Positions 57,242 to 64,000 of a stretch of DNA of 64,000 nucleotides are shown piece after piece (the first letter of the stretch is position 1; each line of letters starts with the position of its first letter). Both the position numbers and the translations under genes were made by a program. Below the pieces are notes generated by a model. The model ran no database searches. It was not told the DNA's origin and saw nothing but the letters and a program-made list of their open reading frames with translations. Source of the DNA: Gemmobacter nectariphilus (GTDB taxonomy: Bacteria; Pseudomonadota; Alphaproteobacteria; Rhodobacterales; Rhodobacteraceae); contig DYMU01000005.1 in the NCBI GenBank assembly GCA_020721445.1, forward strand, positions 109,394-173,393. Direction: 5' to 3'.

Positions 57242-58552
57242 TCACGAAATCCTGACTGCCGACAGAGAGTTGGACGACGAAGCTAACACGCGCACCCGCA
57301 CCAGTTGGCCAACCTTGCCCGCCGGATCGTCGACATGAACAGCATGCAGATGGTCGGATTTGCCAACCATCTGGCCAGTCTGGCGACCGATCTTTTCGTA
57401 AAGCACACCGATCTCGCGGCCCACCATCGCCTCTTGGATCGCCCTTTGCTGCGCGGTCAGCAAGGCTTGCAGCTGTTGCAACCGCGAATCTGCGATGCTG
57501 GCCTCGACCGCCGGTTTTTCGGCGGCGGGGGTGCCGGGGCGGGCCGAGTAGCGGAACGAATAGGCCTGGCCAAAACCCACCGCGCGGATCAGGTCCAGCG
57601 TGGCGGCAAAGTCTGCATCGGTTTCGCCGGGAAAGCCCACGATGAAATCGGACGACAGCAGAATATCGGGCCGCGCCGCGCGGATACGGTCAATCACCCG
57701 CAGATAGTCATCGCGGGTGTGCTTGCGGTTCATCGCCTTCAGGATGCGGTCGCTGCCCGATTGTACCGGCAGATGCAGATAGGGCATCAGCTGCGGCAGA
57801 TCGCCGTGTGCTGCGATCAGATCATCGTCCATGTCATTGGGATGGCTGGTGGTATAGCGGATGCGGTCCAGCCCGTCGATTTGCGCCAACCCACGGATCA
57901 GCCGCGCCAGTGTCCACGTCCCGCCCTCGCCCGCGCCATGATAGGCGTTGACGTTCTGGCCCAGCAGCGTGACCTCGCGCACCCCGCGCGCCACCAGATC
58001 GCGCGCCTCGGCCAGAATGCGGTCCACCGGGCGGCTGACCTCGGCCCCGCGGGTGTAGGGCACCACGCAAAACGCGCAGAACTTGTCACAGCCTTCCTGC
58101 ACGGTCAGGAACGCGCAGGGCCCGCGCAGGGCAAGGCGCTTGGGCAGATGGTCGAACTTGTCTTCGGCCGGGAACTCGGTGACGACTTGCGCGCCGCCCG
58201 CCCGCACCAGCTGCGGCAGACGGTGATAGGCTTGTGGGCCGACGACGATATCGACCAGCGGCATCCGGCGCTGAATCTCGGCCCCTTCGGCCTGCGCCAC
58301 GCAGCCCGCGACGGTGACAATCAGGCCGGGCTTGTCATTCTTCAGCGGGCGCAGGCGTCCAAGGTCGGAAAACAGCTTCTCGCTGGCCTTTTCGCGGATA
58401 TGGCAGGTGTTGAGCAGCACCATGTCGGCGTCTTCCACCACATCGGTCAGCACATAGCCATCAGCGCCCATGGCCTCGACCATGCGTTCGCTGTCATAGA
58501 CGTTCATCTGACAGCCATAGGTCTTGATGAACAGTTTCTTGGCTTCGGTCAT
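57242..58552 (-). CDS. miaB: tRNA-2-methylthio-N6-dimethylallyladenosine synthase
   Basis: [53 protein letters not shown]. Confidence 0.96.
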   Translation of the reverse strand: MTEAKKLFIKTYGCQMNVYDSERMVEAMGADGYVLTDVVEDADMVLLNTCHIREKASEKLFSDLGRLRPLKNDKPGLIVTVAGCVAQAEGAEIQRRMPLVDIVVGPQAYHRLPQLVRAGGAQVVTEFPAEDKFDHLPKRLALRGPCAFLTVQEGCDKFCAFCVVPYTRGAEVSRPVDRILAEARDLVARGVREVTLLGQNVNAYHGAGEGGTWTLARLIRGLAQIDGLDRIRYTTSHPNDMDDDLIAAHGDLPQLMPYLHLPVQSGSDRILKAMNRKHTRDDYLRVIDRIRAARPDILLSSDFIVGFPGETDADFAATLDLIRAVGFGQAYSFRYSARPGTPAAEKPAVEASIADSRLQQLQALLTAQQRAIQEAMVGREIGVLYEKIGRQTGQMVGKSDHLHAVHVDDPAGKVGQLVRVRVLASSSNSLSAVRIS

Positions 58553-58757
58553 CGCCTGCCCCGCCCCCGCCCCGCCATGGATCAGCGCGCCTTCTAACGC
58601 GAACCGCCGCCCGGCGCAACGCAGGCTGGCGCGCAACGGTGCGTTGCCCATCCCCCGCGCCACGACACGGCATCCGCCCGAAACTGCGCCATCACCGGGG
58701 CTTGCATTGCGCGCGGCCTTGGCCGACCCTGCGCCTGACCGGCCGCACGGGGACATG

Positions 58758-59627
58758 ATGCGTTACGCCAGCCTTTCCGACTTTCTGAGCACCTCCAGAA
58801 CCGCCTTTGCCAAAGGCCCCGTCGCCATCATCATGGCCGAGGATGAGGTCGAGGTGGACACCACCCTGCGCCACCACCAAAGCGCGGAATTTCCGGTCGT
58901 GTTGCTGCTGGCGCCGCCCGAAATCAGCCTGCCCGACGCGCTGGAACAGACCATCCACCGCATTGACCACGACGTTCACGCCGAAGGCGCGCTGGCGGAT
59001 GCGGTGACACGGGTGATCGACGCCGCCGCGGGTCTGTGGCTGTTTTACTGCTTCAACGCCGAATACCTGTTTCACCCGTTCTGCGAGACCCGCAATGTGC
59101 GCGAACTGCTGGCGTTTCACAGCGAAGAGCGGCGTCAGGCGCTGCTGACCTATGTGATCGACCTTTATGCGGGCGATCTGACCCAGCACCCCAACGCGGT
59201 GTCACTGCACGATGCGCATCTGGACAAGTCGGGCTATTATGCGCTTGGCCGCCCGGACCCGGCCAACCACAACCACCCCAAGGAGCGCCAGCTTGATTTC
59301 TTTGGCGGGTTGCGCTGGCGGTTTGAAGAACACATCTCGCCACAGCGGCGCAAGATCGACCGGATCAGCCTGTTCAGGGCCAAACCCGGCCTGCGGTTGA
59401 ACCGTGATTTCACCCTGTCGGATGAAGAGATGAACACCTATGCCTGCCCGTGGCACAACAACATCACCACGGCGCTTGCCTCGTTCCGCACCGCCAAGGC
59501 CCTGCGCACCAACCCCGGATCACGCTTTGACATCCACGATTTCCGCTGGCGCAACTCGACCCCGTTCGAATGGCACAGCCAGCAGTTGATGGACCTTGGC
59601 CTGATGGAACCGGGCCAGTGGTTTTGA
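58758..59627 (+). CDS. Conserved-looking hypothetical protein, possibly glycosyltransferase-like
   Basis: Long ORF with coherent composition; [41 protein letters not shown]; family not certain. Confidence 0.6.
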   Translation: MRYASLSDFLSTSRTAFAKGPVAIIMAEDEVEVDTTLRHHQSAEFPVVLLLAPPEISLPDALEQTIHRIDHDVHAEGALADAVTRVIDAAAGLWLFYCFNAEYLFHPFCETRNVRELLAFHSEERRQALLTYVIDLYAGDLTQHPNAVSLHDAHLDKSGYYALGRPDPANHNHPKERQLDFFGGLRWRFEEHISPQRRKIDRISLFRAKPGLRLNRDFTLSDEEMNTYACPWHNNITTALASFRTAKALRTNPGSRFDIHDFRWRNSTPFEWHSQQLMDLGLMEPGQWF

Positions 59628-59730
59628 GGCATGCATCCCCTGCGCCAAATCGGCCATCCGCATACGTGGCCAGCCTTGGTGCGCGGCCCCCCGTGCAAGG
59701 GCGTCCGGTCCGAAACGCGGGGCTTTACAA

Positions 59731-59746
59731 AACCAGAATTCCGGTT
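59731..59746. promoter_or_regulatory. Operator-like palindrome in the arsR promoter
   Basis: AACCAGAATTCCGGTT (one mismatched pair) between TTTACA (59724-59729) and TATGTT (59746-59751). Confidence 0.5.
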
Positions 59747-59757
59747 ATGTTGGGCGC

Positions 59758-60075
59758 ATGACGGTGACCAGCCCCCCTGCCCGCGCCCTTGCAGCCCTTG
59801 GCCATGATGCGCGCCTGTCGATCTTTCGGCTTCTGGTCAGGGCCGGGGATGTGGGCCTGCGCGTCGGCGACATCGGTGCGCATCTGGGCCTTGCGCCTTC
59901 GACCCTGGCGCATCACCTGTCGACGCTGGTCGATGCCGGGCTGGTGCTGCAAGACAAACAGGGGCGTGAGGTGTTCAACCGGGTCGATTTCCCGGCGATG
60001 CATCGGGTGCTTGGCTTTCTGACCTCGGAATGCTGTTCAGGCGTCACAGCACAGCCTGCCGAGGATGCGGCATGA
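59758..60075 (+). CDS. arsR: ArsR-family metalloregulator
   Basis: ALAALGHDARLSIFRLLVRAGDVGLRVGDIGAHLGLAPSTLAHHLSTLVDAGLVLQDKQGREVFNRVDF; C-terminal SECCSG. Confidence 0.88.
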   Translation: MTVTSPPARALAALGHDARLSIFRLLVRAGDVGLRVGDIGAHLGLAPSTLAHHLSTLVDAGLVLQDKQGREVFNRVDFPAMHRVLGFLTSECCSGVTAQPAEDAA

Positions 60076-60129
60076 AGCCGACACGATTTTTTTTGGACCT
60101 GAAACAACCGAAAAACCAGAGGTTTAGGG

Positions 60130-61179
60130 ATGACTGATACCAACGTTTCCGCGCCCGGGCTGTTGTCCACCCTTCGGCATCTTTGGCGCGATCAGCGGAT
60201 CTGGCTGATCTCGGCCGCGATCCTTGCCGCGCTTGCGGTGTTTGACCCCGGTCAGGCGCGTGACAGCGCCGTGTTCGCGGGCAGCGCCCTGCTGCACACC
60301 GGGCCCTACCTGATCGCGTCGATTGCCATCGCCGCATGGGCAGGGGCCACAGGGGCCGACAACCTGATCGCCAAAGCGTTCACCGGCGCACCGCTGTTGA
60401 TGATCGCGTTTGGCGCACTGGCGGGCGGCATCTCGCCGTTTTGTTCCTGTGGCGTGATCCCGCTGATCGCGGCGCTGTTGGCGATGGGGGTGCCGCTGTC
60501 GGCGGTCATGGCGTTCTGGTTGGCCTCGCCGATCATGGACCCGTCGATGTTCGTGCTGACAACCGGCGTGCTGGGGCTGGAGTTTGCGGTGGCCAAGACG
60601 ATCGCCGCCATCGGCTTGGGCCTGTTCGGCGGGCTTGTGGTGCATCTGCTGTCGCGCAGTGGCGCGCTGGCGGACCCGCTGCGCGACGGGGTGGGCAACG
60701 GCGGTTGCGGCGGGGTAAAGGTGCGCGCGCCAAAGCCCGTGGTCTGGCGCTTTTGGCAAGATCCCGCCCGAAGCACCAGATTTGGCAAGACGGCGCTGAC
60801 CACGACGCTGTTTCTGGCCAAGTGGCTGACGCTGGCATTCTTGCTTGAAAGCCTGATGCTGGCCTGGATTCCGACCGAAACCGTGACGGCTGCCCTGGGG
60901 GGCACAGGCCTGCTGCCCATCATCACGGCGACACTGGTGGGGATCCCGGCCTATCTGAACGGTTATGCCGCGCTGCCGCTGGTCGGTGGCCTGCTTGAAC
61001 AGGGCATGGCGCCGGGCGCGGGCATGGCCTTTCTGGTGGCCGGGGGTGTCACCTCGATCCCGGCGGCGATGGCAGTCTGGGCTTTGGCCAAACCGCAGGT
61101 GTTTGCGCTTTATATCGCCCTGTCGGTGACCGGGGCCTTTGCTGCGGGCCTGTTGTTCCAGGCCTGGAGCATGGCCTAG
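60130..61179 (+). CDS. ArsP/DUF318-like permease
   Basis: GALAGGISPFCSCGVIPLIAALLAMGVPLSAVMAFWLASPIMDPSMF; adjacent to arsR. Confidence 0.85.
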   Translation: MTDTNVSAPGLLSTLRHLWRDQRIWLISAAILAALAVFDPGQARDSAVFAGSALLHTGPYLIASIAIAAWAGATGADNLIAKAFTGAPLLMIAFGALAGGISPFCSCGVIPLIAALLAMGVPLSAVMAFWLASPIMDPSMFVLTTGVLGLEFAVAKTIAAIGLGLFGGLVVHLLSRSGALADPLRDGVGNGGCGGVKVRAPKPVVWRFWQDPARSTRFGKTALTTTLFLAKWLTLAFLLESLMLAWIPTETVTAALGGTGLLPIITATLVGIPAYLNGYAALPLVGGLLEQGMAPGAGMAFLVAGGVTSIPAAMAVWALAKPQVFALYIALSVTGAFAAGLLFQAWSMA

Positions 61180-61443
61180 CGCTTGGGCAGGGCTCTGGCA
61201 ACGTAACACCCGCAGGCAACGCTGCGCGTCGGGCGGATATGCCGCCCGCAGGCGGAGCAGCCTTGCCTGCCGGCTTTCGGGTTGCCAAGGATGCCTGTTT
61301 GCGCGTAAAAAAATCGCAAACCACTTGGACCCGGTGCAAGCCCGGGTGGCTCTTTCGGCCGCTGATCCGCCGGACAACCCGAACCCAGACCCAGATCACA
61401 ATCTGGCGCGCGGACGTTTCTCCGGCTCGATCAGGATAGACAC

Positions 61444-62934
61444 ATGATTTCCCTAAACGCATACCGCGCCCAATGGCTGGGCAACATCCGCGGTGACCTG
61501 ATGGCAGGCCTTGTCGTGGCGCTTGCCCTGATCCCCGAAGCCATCGCCTTTTCGATCATCGCCGGGGTTGACCCCAAGGTCGGGCTTTACGCCAGCTTTT
61601 CCATCGCGGTCATCCTTGCGATCACCGGCGGTCGGCCGGGCATGATCTCGGCGGCCACCGCAGCCACGGCCGTTCTGATGGTCACGCTGGTCAGGGATCA
61701 CGGGCTGCAATATCTGCTGGCAGCCACCGTTCTGGCGGGTCTGATCCAGATCGCCGCAGGTTTGGTCAAGCTGGGCTTTGTGATGCGCTATGTGTCGAGG
61801 TCGGTGATGACCGGCTTTGTCAACGCCTTGGCGATCCTGATCTTCGTGGCACAATTGCCGGAACTGGACCCAAGCAAGGTGACTTGGCTGACCTATGTTC
61901 TGGTCGCGGCGGGCCTTGCCATCATCTACCTGTTCCCGCTGTTGACCAAGGCGATCCCGTCGCCGCTGATCACCATTCTGGTGCTGACCGGGTTGACGCT
62001 GGTCTTCGGTTGGGACGTGCGCACCGTAGGCGACATGGGCGCCCTGCCCGACACGCTGCCGGTCTTTCTGATCCCGCAGATTCCGCTGACGGTCGAGACG
62101 CTGACGATCATCCTGCCCTATTCCATCGCGGTGGCGGTGGTGGGCCTGCTGGAAAGCCTGATGACGCAGAACATCGTCGATGACCTGACCGACACCAAGT
62201 CGGACCGCAATCAGGAATGCATCGGCCAAGGCATCGCCAATACCGCCACCGGCTTTATCGGCGGCATGGCGGGCTGCGCGATGATCGGGCAGTCGATCAT
62301 CAACGTCAAATCCGGCGGGCGCGGGCGGCTGTCGACGTTTACAGCCGGCTTCGTGCTGCTGATCCTGGTGGTGTTTCTGGGCGACTGGGTTGCCCTTATT
62401 CCGATGCCTGCGCTGGTGGCGATCATGATCATGGTGTCGGTCGGCACCTTCTCGTGGTCGTCGCTCAAGAACCTCTCGACGCACCCACGTTCGTCGTCGA
62501 TCGTGATGATCGCAACCGTGGCCACCGTGGTCTATACTCACAACCTTGCCATCGGCGTGCTGGTGGGCGTGCTGTTGTCAGGGATCTTCTTTGCCGGCAA
62601 GATTGCGCAACTGTTCAACGTTTCCAGCACCATCTCGAAGGACGGCCGCGTGCGGACCTATGTTGTCGAGGGCCAGTTGTTCTATGGCTCGGTCGAAGAC
62701 TTCATGAACGCCTTCGACTTCAAGGAAGCCTTGGACAAGGTCGTGATAGATGTCAGCGCAGCCCATATCTGGGACATCAGTTCGGTGCAGGCACTGGACA
62801 TGGCGGTGCTGAAGTTCCGCCGCGACGGGGCCGAGGTCGAGATCGTCGGCATGAACGCCGCATCCGAGACCATCGTCGACAAGCTTGCCATCCATGACAA
62901 GCCGGGCGCGATGGACCAGTTGATGTCGCACTGA
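61444..62934 (+). CDS. SulP-family inorganic anion transporter with STAS domain
   Basis: [61 protein letters not shown]-terminal STAS. Confidence 0.93.
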   Translation: MISLNAYRAQWLGNIRGDLMAGLVVALALIPEAIAFSIIAGVDPKVGLYASFSIAVILAITGGRPGMISAATAATAVLMVTLVRDHGLQYLLAATVLAGLIQIAAGLVKLGFVMRYVSRSVMTGFVNALAILIFVAQLPELDPSKVTWLTYVLVAAGLAIIYLFPLLTKAIPSPLITILVLTGLTLVFGWDVRTVGDMGALPDTLPVFLIPQIPLTVETLTIILPYSIAVAVVGLLESLMTQNIVDDLTDTKSDRNQECIGQGIANTATGFIGGMAGCAMIGQSIINVKSGGRGRLSTFTAGFVLLILVVFLGDWVALIPMPALVAIMIMVSVGTFSWSSLKNLSTHPRSSSIVMIATVATVVYTHNLAIGVLVGVLLSGIFFAGKIAQLFNVSSTISKDGRVRTYVVEGQLFYGSVEDFMNAFDFKEALDKVVIDVSAAHIWDISSVQALDMAVLKFRRDGAEVEIVGMNAASETIVDKLAIHDKPGAMDQLMSH

Positions 62935-62948
62935 AAGAGGGCAAGGAC

Positions 62949-63827
62949 ATGACGCACCCCCCACACACCGCCGCTGGCGAAAAGATCGTGGCCCTTGTCG
63001 ATGGCTCGGCCTATGCGGCCTCGGTCTGCGACCATGCCGCCTGGATGGCGCAGCGCACCGGCGCGCCGGTCGAGTTGATCCATGTTCTGGGTCGCCGCGA
63101 AGCCGCCGATACGCATGACCATTCGGGCGCAATCAGGCTGGGCGCGCGCACCGCCCTGCTGAACGAGTTGGCCGAACTGGATGCACAACGCGCCAAGCTG
63201 ATCAGCCACCGCGGCCGGGCCATCCTGGACGACGCCCGCGCCCTTGTTGACCGTGACGGCGTCACCGACATCACCACCCGCCTGCGCCATGGCGATGTTG
63301 TCGAAGCGGTGGCCGAGGTGGAAGCCGAAGCCCGGGTCATCATGATCGGCAAGCGCGGCGAAGATGCCGACCTTGCCAAGGGCCATCTGGGGTCAAACCT
63401 GGAACGCATCGTGCGCGCCAGCCACAAGCCGGTGTTCGTGGCCTCGCGTGCCTTCAGGCCGATCTCGAAGGTGCTGGTGGCCTATGATGGCGGCACATCG
63501 GCGATGAAGGCGGTGGATCACATCGCCCGCAGCCCGCTGTTTCAGGGGCTGGAGCTGCGTGTCGTGACCGTCGGCACGGCCACCACCGAGGTGACCAAGG
63601 GTCTGGAGACCGCGCAAGCGATGCTGAAAGCGGCGGGGATCGTGGCCGAAACCGCCATCCTGCCCGGTCAGCCCGACACCGCCTTGGCCCGGCTGGTGGA
63701 CGAGGCACAGTTTCACCTGCTGGTGATGGGCGCCTATGGCCACAGCCGCATCCGCAGCCTGATCATCGGCTCTACCACCACCGCGATGATCAGGTCCTGC
63801 AAGGTGCCCGTCATGCTGATGCGCTGA
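62949..63827 (+). CDS. Universal stress protein with two Usp domains
   Basis: EKIVALVDGSAYAASVCDHAAWMAQ...; SKVLVAYDGGTSAMKAVDHIARSPLF...LLVMGAYGHSRIRSLIIGSTTTAMIRSCKVPVMLMR. Confidence 0.9.
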   Translation: MTHPPHTAAGEKIVALVDGSAYAASVCDHAAWMAQRTGAPVELIHVLGRREAADTHDHSGAIRLGARTALLNELAELDAQRAKLISHRGRAILDDARALVDRDGVTDITTRLRHGDVVEAVAEVEAEARVIMIGKRGEDADLAKGHLGSNLERIVRASHKPVFVASRAFRPISKVLVAYDGGTSAMKAVDHIARSPLFQGLELRVVTVGTATTEVTKGLETAQAMLKAAGIVAETAILPGQPDTALARLVDEAQFHLLVMGAYGHSRIRSLIIGSTTTAMIRSCKVPVMLMR

Positions 63828-64000
63828 CGCGAGGGGCGCCGGGTCGGTCTTGTGAACTGATGCGGATTTGCCGGAGGCTTTACCGCCTGTGCAGCATGAA
63901 GCAGCACGGACAAGACAGCAATCAAACCGTACCGATTCCCTGCCCTGCCAGAAATCTTGGTCTGCACTACTAGGTTAGCCTGTCACGATGACTTTCGATC

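Noticed and set aside
1-64000. tRNA/rRNA genes, CRISPR arrays, prophage or IS elements
   Set aside because: No tRNA-like cloverleaf, regularly spaced direct repeats, transposase/integrase ORF or phage structural gene was recognised; content is mostly housekeeping.

Overview
This 64 kb, GC-rich window looks like chromosomal core sequence from an alphaproteobacterium, most likely Rhodobacteraceae/Rhodobacterales (inferred from gene content, gene order and riboswitch classes). About 54 protein genes can be supported. They include folP(partial)-folB, ppdK, glyQ-DUF6446-glyS, tandem trkH, folE2, metZ, yciB, ftsY, an alkB-like monooxygenase, xseA, purD, lysC, ptsP, cpdB-like, mtnP-apt, chrA, sspB, fumC, rlmJ, pepN, a P-type ATPase, an M32 peptidase, ctaA, aroA, a trmB/metK/lnt/corC/ybeY/phoH block, miaB, arsR-permease and sulP-usp. 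I saw no rRNA or tRNA gene, CRISPR array, prophage or insertion sequence, and no clear new multi-gene system. The observations most worth a second look are: (1) two different SAM-sensing riboswitch classes, SAM-II before metZ and SAM/SAH before metK; (2) a secreted SPOR/peptidoglycan-binding/trypsin-fold protein with all three catalytic-triad positions apparently substituted; (3) an AT-rich in-frame insertion of about 140 codons inside glyS; (4) a divergent ATP-grasp half in the PPDK homologue; (5) a dispersed intergenic element family (TTTCCTCTTGGC-NN-AAATACCC plus a GC hairpin); (6) a palindromic operator candidate within a probably leaderless arsR promoter; (7) a perfect TTAA-N7-TTAA CtrA-like box and stacked inverted repeats upstream of chrA; (8) a shared 'DGC..W..DG.EGY..PR..P.(T/S)G.PVC' module in an adjacent lipoprotein and OmpA-family protein; and (9) structured RNA upstream of sulP.
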